Source: Bacteroidota bacterium (lineage in GTDB: Bacteria > Bacteroidota > Bacteroidia > Palsa-948). From it: 51,071 nucleotides of DNA. The stretch covers positions 1 to 51,071 of the forward strand of contig JACRAL010000104.1 of NCBI GenBank assembly GCA_016213435.1, read 5' to 3'. The notes below the pieces were generated by a model. It was given only the letters and a program-made list of their open reading frames with translations. It was not told the origin of the DNA and made no database searches. Positions 25,227-31,503 of the stretch are shown in pieces. Each line of letters starts with the position of its first letter. Position 1 is the first letter of the stretch. Position numbers and translations under genes: made by a program.

Positions 25227-26142
25227 GACTTGTAAGTTGTTTATAGGTTATTTTTTTTGACACTGAATTTAATAATAAGTTGAATCTAACTTCTTGCGTT
25301 AAAGTACGAGTATTGTAACGATATGAAAATTCATCTATGTACTTTTGCAAATGCTTCTTGCTTGTGTAGTGGTATATGCCAATTATTCCACGCTTGAATA
25401 AACTCCAGAAATTTTCAATACTGTTAATGTGCGTGTTTCCATCTACATATTCGCCTCCTGCATGGTTTATACTAAGATGAGTGTAGTTCTTTTTAAGTGG
25501 ACGATAAGATTTTAATTCATCTGACATTATAGTTGAGCCAGTTTGCACAATGTTGTTAATGATAGGTAAAAGTGTTTTGCTATTTCTTTCGCTTATTGTT
25601 TGTGCTTGAACATCGCCACCTCTTTCAAGTGCGCCAAATACTATTGCTTTATTTGCTCCGCCCTGGGAACCTTTTATCTTTTTGTTGCTATGTTTATTGG
25701 TTTCCTTTCCACCTACAAATGTTTCATCTACTTCAATCGTTCCTTTCATTTCTTTTTTAAAGTTCTCATGTCCGAAAGCATAACGAACTCTATGTAGAAC
25801 AAACCAAGCAGATTTTTGAGTGATAGATAAGTCCCTTGCTAATTGATGGGAAGATATTCCCTTCTTGTGATTTGCTATAAGGTAGATGGCAATAAACCAT
25901 TTCTGCAAAGGAATTTTTGTATCATCAAAAATTGTTCCTGTGCGAACATTAAAATACTTCCCTGTGATTTTACACTTGTACTTTCCTCCAGCACATTTGT
26001 AAACTTTGGAATCTTTGTTGAATGGAGAAACGATTTGTCCGTTCCATCTCATTGCCTCTAAATGTTCATTACATTTTTGCTCAGTAGAAAAGTTTCTAAC
26101 GAGTTCGAGGACGTTTTTGAATGCTGTTATTTGAAGTTCCAT
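25219..26142 (-). CDS. IS1595-family transposase (ISXO2-like domain)
   Basis: The 307-residue product has an N-terminal zinc-ribbon-like region in which the cysteines are only partly kept (CNEHLEAMRW, then YKCAGGKYKCKITGKYF), followed by HQLARDLSITQKSAWFVLHR (HTH). The DDE-type catalytic core of the ISXO2 family shows IEVDETFVGGKETNKH (first Asp), IMSDELKSYRPL (second Asp) and HINSIENFWSLFKRGIIG (the N/E signature). The length and domain order are complete. The start is 86 bp inside the right end of the element. Confidence 0.92.
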   Translation of the reverse strand: MELQITAFKNVLELVRNFSTEQKCNEHLEAMRWNGQIVSPFNKDSKVYKCAGGKYKCKITGKYFNVRTGTIFDDTKIPLQKWFIAIYLIANHKKGISSHQLARDLSITQKSAWFVLHRVRYAFGHENFKKEMKGTIEVDETFVGGKETNKHSNKKIKGSQGGANKAIVFGALERGGDVQAQTISERNSKTLLPIINNIVQTGSTIMSDELKSYRPLKKNYTHLSINHAGGEYVDGNTHINSIENFWSLFKRGIIGIYHYTSKKHLQKYIDEFSYRYNTRTLTQEVRFNLLLNSVSKKITYKQLTSHE

Positions 26143-26198
26143 ATCTTCGTGTTTCGTATTTATACAACAAAGATAGTAATAAAGTTACACCAAATACA

Positions 26199-26228
26199 TT
26201 AATTAGTGTAAATAAGTATATCGTTACC
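26199..26228. repeat. IS terminal inverted repeat, right
   Basis: Its reverse complement starts GGTAACGATATA. It pairs with the left end at 24184-24213. Confidence 0.88.
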
Positions 26229-26236
26229 GTAAATTT
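26229..26236. repeat. Target-site duplication, right copy (GTAAATTT)
   Basis: Exact repeat of 24176-24183. Its last two T residues form the start of the TTTG box of the rpmG promoter. Confidence 0.92.
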
Positions 26237-26265
26237 TGCCAGTAGAACATTTATACTTACTTTCG
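26235..26265 (+). promoter_or_regulatory. Promoter of rpmG (TTTG-N19-TACTTTCG)
   Basis: The -33 box TTTG (26235-26238), a 19-bp spacer and the -7 box TACTTTCG (26258-26265) fit the Bacteroidota sigma-A consensus. It lies right at the border of the IS and 19 bp before rpmG. Confidence 0.75.
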
Positions 26266-26284
26266 CGTCCCTAAAATTTAAAAC

Positions 26285-26470
26285 ATGGCAAAGAAGAGAG
26301 GAAATAGAATACAAGTTATTCTGGAATGTACGGAGCACGCAGCAAGCGGAAAACCAGGTACTTCGCGTTACATCACTGTTAAGAACAGAAAGAACGATCC
26401 TGAAAGAATGGAGATTAAAAAATTTAATCCTATTCTCAGAAAAATGACAATTCATAAAGAAATTAAATAA
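26285..26470 (+). CDS. rpmG: 50S ribosomal protein L33
   Basis: The 61-residue product ([20 protein letters not shown]) is a standard L33 with the conserved ending [14 protein letters not shown]. The residues [20 protein letters not shown] are typical. The usual zinc-binding cysteine pairs are absent apart from one Cys, so it is a zinc-free form. It is the first gene of rpmG-DUF4295-ftsY, now separated from rpmB by an IS and a peptidase gene. Confidence 0.95.
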   Translation: MAKKRGNRIQVILECTEHAASGKPGTSRYITVKNRKNDPERMEIKKFNPILRKMTIHKEIK

Positions 26471-26488
26471 TCGTAAAACCATAATACA

Positions 26489-26644
26489 ATGGCAAAGAAA
26501 GTAGTTGCGACATTAAAAACAGGGAAAGGCAAGGACTTTACCCGAGTTATTAAAATGGTAAGATCTCCAAAGACAGGCTCTTATACATTCAAAGAACAAA
26601 TGGTGCACTCATCGCACGTAGTGGATTTTTTGAAGGAAAAATAA
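26489..26644 (+). CDS. DUF4295 family small protein
   Basis: The short 51-residue basic protein (MAKKVVATLKTGKGKDFTRV, ending SHVVDFLKEK) matches DUF4295, a small family found next to rpmG in Bacteroidota. It begins with the same MAKK start as L33. The basic composition and placement suggest a ribosome-associated role, but no function is established to my knowledge. It is 18 bp after rpmG. Confidence 0.88.
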   Translation: MAKKVVATLKTGKGKDFTRVIKMVRSPKTGSYTFKEQMVHSSHVVDFLKEK

Positions 26645-26720
26645 TGTAATTGCCCCAACCTAAGAAGGTGAGGCAGAGAACATAGGAGTCAATTTAGTTT
26701 GATTCCTATTTTAATTTTAC

Positions 26721-26765
26721 GCCCTTCAGTTCTCTCTCGTTTAGGAGAGAGTTAGGGTGAGGCAA
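26721..26765. repeat. GC-rich palindromic element, copy 6 (directly upstream of ftsY)
   Basis: The arms CTCTCTC (26732-26738) and GAGAGAG (about 26745-26751) form a hairpin, followed by the shared tail AGGGTGAGG (26754-26762). The element ends one or two bases before the ftsY start codon, so it makes up the ribosome-binding region. Confidence 0.75.
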
Positions 26766-26766
26766 T

Positions 26767-27729
26767 ATGGGACTCTTCGATATCTTCTCCAAAAAAAAAC
26801 TCGATAGCGGGCTTCTCCGAACCAGAGAAGGATTTCTTTCCCGTCTCGGAAAGGTTATTACTGGAAAAGCTATAGTTGATGATGAAGTGTTGGACAATCT
26901 GGAGGAAACGCTCATCACTGCCGATGTAGGCACCGAGACCACACTCAAAATAATTTCAGGCATACAAAAGCGTATTGAAAAAGAAAAGAAAATTGGCACA
27001 GAGCGCTTGAATGAAATTCTTAAAGAAGAAATTTCTTCCCTGCTGATTGACAATCCGTTTACCGATTTTACTCACCCCTCTCCTGTGGGAGAGGGGAAGG
27101 GAGTGGGGGTGCCGTATGTAATTCTTGTTGTTGGTGTGAATGGCGTAGGGAAGACCACCACGATCGGAAAGTTAGCGCGCAATTTTAAGAATGCAGGCAA
27201 GAGTGTTGTACTTGGAGCCGCAGATACTTTTCGTGCAGCTGCAGTGGAGCAACTTGGAATTTGGGCGAACCGTGCCGAGGCGCAAATTATTTCTCAAGGT
27301 GCAAATGCCGATCCTGCCGCTGTTGCATTTGATACTGTGAGTTCCGCTGTTGCGAAAAACATGGATGTGGTAATTATTGACACAGCCGGAAGATTGCACA
27401 ACAAAATCAATTTGATGAGTGAACTTAGCAAGATAAAGCGTGTGATTCAAAAAGTAATTCCGGATGCTCCCCACGAAGTACTTCTTATCTTGGATGCTTC
27501 CACCGGACAAAATGCAGTTGAGCAATGCAAGCAATTTACAGAAGTTACTCAGGTTACTGCACTTGCCCTTACAAAACTGGACGGCACAGCCAAAGGCGGA
27601 GTGGTAATTGGCATCAGCGACCAATTTAAAATTCCGGTAAAGTTTATAGGAGTAGGCGAGGGAATGGATGATCTGCAGATATTTAATAAGCAGGAGTTTG
27701 TAAATTCATTATTTAGTCAGAGTAATTAA
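26767..27729 (+). CDS. ftsY: Signal recognition particle receptor FtsY
   Basis: FtsY is the SRP receptor GTPase that docks ribosomes at the Sec translocon. The 320-residue product has the N domain (about 1-95) and the G domain (about 110-320). G motifs: GVNGVGKTTTIGKLA (P-loop), DTFRAAAVEQL, VIIDTAGRLHNK, ALTKLDGTAKGG. There is no acidic A domain, as usual in this phylum. The linker between the N and G domains contains THPSPVGEGKGVGV, encoded in frame by a palindromic repeat, so the GTPase and N domain are spaced further apart than usual. Its RNA partner, the SRP RNA gene, also lies in this window. Confidence 0.95.
   Translation: MGLFDIFSKKKLDSGLLRTREGFLSRLGKVITGKAIVDDEVLDNLEETLITADVGTETTLKIISGIQKRIEKEKKIGTERLNEILKEEISSLLIDNPFTDFTHPSPVGEGKGVGVPYVILVVGVNGVGKTTTIGKLARNFKNAGKSVVLGAADTFRAAAVEQLGIWANRAEAQIISQGANADPAAVAFDTVSSAVAKNMDVVIIDTAGRLHNKINLMSELSKIKRVIQKVIPDAPHEVLLILDASTGQNAVEQCKQFTEVTQVTALALTKLDGTAKGGVVIGISDQFKIPVKFIGVGEGMDDLQIFNKQEFVNSLFSQSN
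27071..27112. repeat. GC-rich palindromic element, copy 7 (in frame within ftsY)
   Basis: A perfect stem CCCCTCTCC (27075-27083) pairs with GGAGAGGGG (27088-27096) around a short loop, followed by a G-rich tail (27099-27110). It is read in frame as HPSPVGEGKGVGV. Confidence 0.85.
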
Positions 27730-27872
27730 CTTAGCATTAATTATCGCGGTCATTCACTATGTACAATACCATTGATTCTCATTGAATCTATAATACCAAA
27801 TTTGATTATACTTGCACAAAATTTATGTTGAATAGGTGGTATATTCGATATATTTCATTTATTGTTTAAATC

Positions 27873-27946
27873 GGTCCTGTAGCTCAGCTGGATAGAGCAA
27901 CGGTTTTCTAAACCGTAGGTCCCTGGTTCGAATCCAGGCGGGACTA
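27873..27946 (+). tRNA. tRNA-Arg (anticodon UCU)
   Basis: A complete cloverleaf: acceptor GGTCCTG/CGGGACT, D arm GCTC-AGCTGGATA-GAGC, anticodon stem ACGGT/ACCGT with loop TTTCTAA (anticodon TCT at 27907-27909), T arm CCTGG-TTCGAAT-CCAGG. There is a discriminator A and no encoded CCA. It reads AGA codons. Its last bases are the attachment site of the adjoining integrative element. Confidence 0.96.
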
Positions 27947-27947
27947 C
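27933..27947 (+). repeat. attL, 15-bp direct repeat at the tRNA-Arg 3' end
   Basis: TCCAGGCGGGACTAC, part of the T arm and acceptor of tRNA-Arg, is repeated exactly at 31401-31415. The tRNA stays intact on the left side. Confidence 0.88.
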
Positions 27948-27963
27948 TCTAATAATCACTAAG

Positions 27964-28000
27964 CCATTGTAAATTAATAACTTACAATGGTTATTTTTTT
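27964..28000 (+). terminator. Rho-independent terminator after tRNA-Arg
   Basis: The perfect stem CCATTGTAA (27964-27972) pairs with TTACAATGG (27982-27990), followed by a T-rich tract to 28000. It lies inside the integrative element, so the element supplies the terminator for the host tRNA. Confidence 0.8.
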
Positions 28001-28002
28001 GC

Positions 28003-28024
28003 TGTTGTCGGTACTGTTGTCGTT
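28003..28024 (+). repeat. Paired arm-type repeats, left end of element
   Basis: TGTTGTCGGT (28003-28012) and TGTTGTCGTT (28015-28024) start 12 bp apart. The same pair with the same 12-bp spacing is found at 31262-31283 near the other end. They are likely recombinase arm-binding sites. Confidence 0.65.
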
Positions 28025-28045
28025 TCAAATGAATATCTACCTTTG
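28017..28045 (+). promoter_or_regulatory. Promoter of the HTH gene (TTG-N18-TACCTTTG)
   Basis: The -7 box TACCTTTG (28038-28045) matches TAnnTTTG. TTG at 28017-28019, 18 bp before it, lies inside the second arm-type repeat. Recombinase binding could therefore block transcription of the HTH gene. Confidence 0.55.
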
Positions 28046-28071
28046 TTGCACACATTTGTAATAAATAACCA

Positions 28072-28353
28072 ATGGCACTTTCCCGCACCCCTTCCAACTT
28101 AGTCAATGAAGTAGCCAAGCAGAACAGGGAACTTTTAACCGTTGTAGGTAGTATTATTGAATATTATAAGAAATCAGAAGGAATCAGCGATTACACCATT
28201 GCAAGCAGGGCGGGTTGTAGCCGGAGCATGATATATCAACTAAGAAAGGGAACGGTTGGATATTGTGGCATTAGTACGATCACCAAGATAGCAGCGTCAT
28301 TTAATTGTAATCTTCTTGAATGGTTGAGAAGTGTGCCACCACAGGAACAATAA
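28072..28353 (+). CDS. Small helix-turn-helix (XRE-like) regulator
   Basis: The 93-residue protein has a HTH region at about 43-85: ISDYTIASRAGCSRSMIYQL, then RKGTVGYCGISTITKIAASF. This is the pattern of lambda-repressor-like domains. It is the leftmost gene of the tRNA-Arg element and the only one on the plus strand. It is divergent in orientation from the other cargo, as expected for a regulator. The targets are unknown. Confidence 0.72.
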   Translation: MALSRTPSNLVNEVAKQNRELLTVVGSIIEYYKKSEGISDYTIASRAGCSRSMIYQLRKGTVGYCGISTITKIAASFNCNLLEWLRSVPPQEQ

Positions 28354-28366
28354 GTTATTTCCTTTC

Positions 28367-28678
28367 TCAAAACCTGTAAAAAGAAATATGATTATACATA
28401 TATTCTCTCCCCCAGAAATCATTAAAATTAAAGGTGCTTAATACTAATTTACTACCAAGAACTACAGGAGTGTTTTTAACACCACCGCAAGTTACATATA
28501 CTATATGTTTATTATCTCCAACATTCTGTTCTGCTATTATTATAGTACTATCGTTTATTACTTTATAAACTATTGCAACATGATTTCTATTAATGATATT
28601 TCCTTTCTTATCTTTTGCATCAGAAAATAGAATCATGTCCCCTTCCTGAATATGTTTTTTGCTTATTTGGTGTTCCAT
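28367..28678 (-). CDS. Small protein resembling the C-terminal half of a CHAP/NlpC-like domain
   Basis: I start it at ATG 28678 (103 aa); an earlier ATG at 28711 is possible but overlaps the upstream gene more. The segment EGDMILFSDAKDK, then NHVAIVYKVINDSTIIIAEQ, looks like the second half of CHAP or NlpC/P60 amidase domains, with the His (NHVAIV) and a Glu (AEQN). The N-terminal lobe that would carry the catalytic Cys is not present. It could be a remnant or a different small fold. It overlaps the 3' end of the upstream gene by 16 bp, so the two are probably co-translated. Confidence 0.55.
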   Translation of the reverse strand: MEHQISKKHIQEGDMILFSDAKDKKGNIINRNHVAIVYKVINDSTIIIAEQNVGDNKHIVYVTCGGVKNTPVVLGSKLVLSTFNFNDFWGREYMYNHISFYRF

Positions 28679-29106
28679 GAAATATTTACATTTAATTGTG
28701 TAGCATACCATTCTTTAAGCAATACAAAACTTCCAGTAGGGCGTCCGGGCAAAGAGAAATAGGGAATATCATTTTGTTCATAATAAAAACCAAATTTTTT
28801 TTCCGCCTCATGCTGGTCTTTTATTACTTGATACTCTTTTCCGTTTTTGCCTTCAATAACATTATGAATTTCTAAATTAAATTCCGGTCTGAATTTTTCA
28901 TTATTGGGGTTGGGATATTTTCTCCTGATTTTTTCTATTGAGTTACCATCCTTAGTAGCATAAATAACATAACGCATCTTTGTAATGCACCATTCCTGTA
29001 CCTGTATCAAATAAACGATGGGATAATTATCAATATGCTCATAGGAAGATTTTTTTTCAAATCTCCACAAAGAATAATCAGGGAGTTTTTCTATTTGTTT
29101 TTTCAT
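28663..29106 (-). CDS. Hypothetical protein, cargo of the tRNA-Arg element
   Basis: I start it at ATG 29106 (MKKQIEKLPDYSLWRFEKKS, 147 aa); the longer frame to 29193 has a poor leader. I do not recognise the family. It is a soluble mixed alpha/beta protein with many charged and aromatic residues (MRYVIYATKDGNSIEKIRRK, EKKFGFYYEQNDIPYFSLPG). There is no signal peptide. It overlaps the following CHAP-like gene by 16 bp, which suggests the two products act together. Confidence 0.6.
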   Translation of the reverse strand: MKKQIEKLPDYSLWRFEKKSSYEHIDNYPIVYLIQVQEWCITKMRYVIYATKDGNSIEKIRRKYPNPNNEKFRPEFNLEIHNVIEGKNGKEYQVIKDQHEAEKKFGFYYEQNDIPYFSLPGRPTGSFVLLKEWYATQLNVNISWNTK

Positions 29107-29290
29107 TACTTGCGGTTTAAATATTTGAACTATTGTGTAAATGCTTGTACTTACTACCTTGTTTTTGAGTGGCGCAAGTTTTAAAAAAACCACCCCTACC
29201 CCTATTTTTTTTCCTTATCAGGTAATTTGTACCCTATCGGTTTGCGTTCAGGTTTTGGAGGTTCGGGAGGAGAGTGAGTTGAAAAGAATG

Positions 29291-29848
29291 TTACTTTTTA
29301 AACCCTATTCGTTCCCTTTCTTCCCATTTTTTTTCAGCAGCTTTTTCATCTAATAAATTTTCTATCGCTTCGTATATATGTGAAATCTGTAAATCATGGC
29401 TTCCGATTCGTTTCTTTATTTCCTGTAACTGCTTTTTAATATCCCTGTGGCTTAATGCTATTTTCCTTACCTCGACAAACGCTCTCATTATGGCTATATT
29501 CATTTTTATTGCCTTATCGGAATTTAAAACACCGCTTAACATGGCTACTCCCTGCTCTGTAAAGGCAAAGGGTAAATATTTATCTGTTCGGTTTTGTGGT
29601 AAAACCATCATCACAGTTTGTGATGATGAACTTTTTTTAATTGCTTCAACTTGAAATTTTATGCTTTCAAATTCATTAGGTTTAAGCTGAAACATGAAAT
29701 CTTCAGGGAAACGGTCAATATTGCGTTTTACCGCTTGGTTCAAAACTCTTGTTTCAACTTCGTAAAGGGCTGCTAAATCAAAATCGAGCATTACTCTTTC
29801 GCCCCTAAGTTCATATATCCTGCTTTGAACGCTTTTAATAATTTTCAT
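29291..29848 (-). CDS. ORF6N domain-containing protein
   Basis: The 185-residue product has an N-terminal ORF6N domain (about 8-100): IYELRGERVMLDFDLAALYE, VLNQAVKRNIDRFPEDFMFQ, YLPFAFTEQGVAMLSGVLNS. This DNA-binding-type domain (KilA-N/Bro related) is common on phages and mobile elements. The C-terminal part (about 120-175) is a coiled coil (HRDIKKQLQEIKKRIGSHDL). The role on this element is unknown, possibly regulatory. It lies just downstream of the recombinase gene on the same strand. Confidence 0.87.
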   Translation of the reverse strand: MKIIKSVQSRIYELRGERVMLDFDLAALYEVETRVLNQAVKRNIDRFPEDFMFQLKPNEFESIKFQVEAIKKSSSSQTVMMVLPQNRTDKYLPFAFTEQGVAMLSGVLNSDKAIKMNIAIMRAFVEVRKIALSHRDIKKQLQEIKKRIGSHDLQISHIYEAIENLLDEKAAEKKWEERERIGFKK

Positions 29849-29888
29849 TTTATTGAGTTTGATTTATAGATGTAATTTGAAACTTCAA

Positions 29889-31211
29889 TTAAACCGCCTG
29901 CAATTTGTGTTTTTTTTGCCAATGCAGTTGCAATATTTTTGCACTTTCATTTGGAGTAATTTTAATGTAACGCATAAATGCTTTTTCGGTTTTGTGTCCG
30001 GTTATTTTCATTATTGTAATTGGGGGCACACCGTCTAAATAAAGATTTGAAGCGAAACTCCTTCGTGCTGTGTGCATTGTAATTAATTCAAACTTTTTAT
30101 TATTTGTTGTAATGTTTACTCCCCCTTTTGTAATACTTGTAGGGGTTTGAGCATGAAGACTTTTTGTTGTTTTTTCCAACTCCTTAATTTCGCCTAACTC
30201 CTTAATGTATTCGTTCATCTTTACATTTGAAATTGCAGGAGGTAATGAGTTAGGGTATTTCCCTTTGTACTTTTTCATTGTTTGTTTAACTGTCCAATGA
30301 ATAGGAATAGAAACTGGTTCGGCAGTTTTTTTTGTTTCAATCTCGATAAAATCTCCTTTGATGTTTTCGGGTTTTATATTTGAGAAATCGGAAAACCGTA
30401 AACCAGTCCAGCAACCTACTAAAAACAAGTCCCGCACACGATCTAAGCGTGAATTGTTGCTCAAATCTAATTTATATATTGCCTCCAGTTCTTTTTCGTT
30501 GAGGTAAATACTATCTGTTTCCTCTGTAATTACTTTGAAACGCTTGCTTTTATAGGCGAGGTTTGTATTGATTCCTCTTTCAGTTGCTTCATTTAAAAAG
30601 GTTTTAATTCTTTTAATGTGTCCTCCTATTGTGTTATTTGCAAACCCAATTTCTTTAGTCAGGTACTCTGAGAAATCGTGATAAAAGTCGAGGTCTATGG
30701 TATTGAAGTCAATTCGTTTCCCTTTTTTCTTTTTGAAATCATGCAAAAGACGCAAGGTATTTTTGTAAGCATGAATTATTCCTGCTGAATACATCCTGCC
30801 TGTTTTATCATTAATCCTGCTTTTTGATTCTTCAATAAACTTTTCTATAAACGAAAACAAATCCTTTTTTTTGATATTGGAAGATGGGTTAAATTTATTA
30901 TAGAGCAACTCTCTCAACTCCTCAACTGTGGGTTGCCTATGTTCATTGTCGTTTTCAAACCTCCTAAAAATATCTTTTGCATCCCCTTTTATTTTATCTA
31001 ACTTGGCGTTAAATTCAGGGTATGTAGGGAACTGTTTTGTTTCAGTTGCACGTTGAAAGTTTCGTTTCTCTTTGTCTGTTTCCCAAAACTTTGGGTTAAT
31101 TCTTTCTTTAGTTGGAAATACTAAGCGGTTATTGTTCCACCTAACAACGAGGTGTACTGCCGTTTCCCCTTCGCTTTCCGGCTCTCGTAAATTGAAATTG
31201 AATTTTGCCAT
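29889..31211 (-). CDS. Tyrosine recombinase / integrase (SAM-like core-binding domain)
   Basis: The 440-residue integrase of the Bacteroidota mobile-element type has an N-terminal arm-binding region (VVRWNNNRLVFPTKERINPK) and a SAM-like core-binding domain (about 100-230). The catalytic domain shows GCWTGLRFSDF (first Arg), HTARRSFASNLYLDG (His and second Arg) and GHKTEKAFMRYIKI (His and the Tyr nucleophile). All catalytic residues are present, so it looks active. It lies at the right end of the tRNA-Arg element, next to attR. Confidence 0.94.
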   Translation of the reverse strand: MAKFNFNLREPESEGETAVHLVVRWNNNRLVFPTKERINPKFWETDKEKRNFQRATETKQFPTYPEFNAKLDKIKGDAKDIFRRFENDNEHRQPTVEELRELLYNKFNPSSNIKKKDLFSFIEKFIEESKSRINDKTGRMYSAGIIHAYKNTLRLLHDFKKKKGKRIDFNTIDLDFYHDFSEYLTKEIGFANNTIGGHIKRIKTFLNEATERGINTNLAYKSKRFKVITEETDSIYLNEKELEAIYKLDLSNNSRLDRVRDLFLVGCWTGLRFSDFSNIKPENIKGDFIEIETKKTAEPVSIPIHWTVKQTMKKYKGKYPNSLPPAISNVKMNEYIKELGEIKELEKTTKSLHAQTPTSITKGGVNITTNNKKFELITMHTARRSFASNLYLDGVPPITIMKITGHKTEKAFMRYIKITPNESAKILQLHWQKKHKLQAV

Positions 31212-31261
31212 GTGTATAAAAGCTGTAAGTTTGAATATGGTAAAGATAAAAAGATTCGTTC

Positions 31262-31283
31262 TGTTGTCGGTTTTGTTGTCGGT
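31262..31283 (+). repeat. Paired arm-type repeats, right end of element
   Basis: TGTTGTCGGT at 31262-31271 and again at 31274-31283, the same 12-bp spacing and orientation as the left pair. They lie in the promoter region of the integrase gene. Confidence 0.65.
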
Positions 31284-31400
31284 TTTATTTTATTTCTCTT
31301 ACTTTTCCTTAATCTTCCTTTTTCATAAAATCTTAATTTACCTATGAGTTTAAGGATGAGAACAGGAAAAATCAGAAAAATGGGAAATTAAAGGTAACAG

Positions 31401-31415
31401 TCCAGGCGGGACTAC
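31401..31415 (+). repeat. attR, 15-bp direct repeat
   Basis: TCCAGGCGGGACTAC, identical to 27933-27947 in tRNA-Arg. The bases before it (GTAACAG) do not continue the tRNA, so this marks the edge of the element. Confidence 0.88.
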
Positions 31416-31444
31416 CAGAATTCTTTAACATATTCTCTTCCCTA

Positions 31445-31460
31445 TGTTACTATAGTAACA
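31445..31460. promoter_or_regulatory. 16-bp perfect palindrome upstream of mazG
   Basis: TGTTACTATAGTAACA reads the same on both strands. It lies 44 bp before the mazG start, close to a possible -7 box (AACCTTTG, 31471-31478). It could be an operator for a dimeric regulator; no T-run follows. Confidence 0.4.
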
Positions 31461-31503
31461 AATCGCAAAGAACCTTTGTGTTATCAATGATTAAACTAAA
31501 ACA

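Larger units (their letters stand above)
24184..26228 (-). mobile_element. IS1595-family insertion sequence with a P63C passenger gene, 2045 bp
   Basis: The element is bounded by terminal inverted repeats (24184-24213 and 26199-26228) that match at 24 of 30 positions, starting GGTAAYGATATA. It is flanked by a perfect 8-bp target duplication, the size typical for IS1595 elements. It carries a transposase gene at the right and a passenger gene overlapping it by 8 bp, both on the minus strand. The perfect duplication and intact frames suggest a recent, possibly still mobile copy. Confidence 0.92.
27933..31415. mobile_element. Small integrative element in tRNA-Arg, about 3.5 kb
   Basis: It is bounded by 15-bp direct repeats of the tRNA 3' end. 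It contains a tyrosine recombinase gene at the right end, an ORF6N gene, two small genes of unknown function and an HTH gene at the left end. Pairs of the same 10-bp repeat (TGTTGTCGKT) lie just inside both ends. No conjugation, replication or phage structural gene is present. It is therefore a minimal integrated island, perhaps a satellite that relies on a helper for transfer. Confidence 0.85.

Noticed and set aside
31072-31347. Plus-strand frame with a hydrophobic C-terminus upstream of mazG
   Set aside because: It runs antisense over the integrase start and through the arm-type repeats. The hydrophobic end arises from the TTG-rich repeats.
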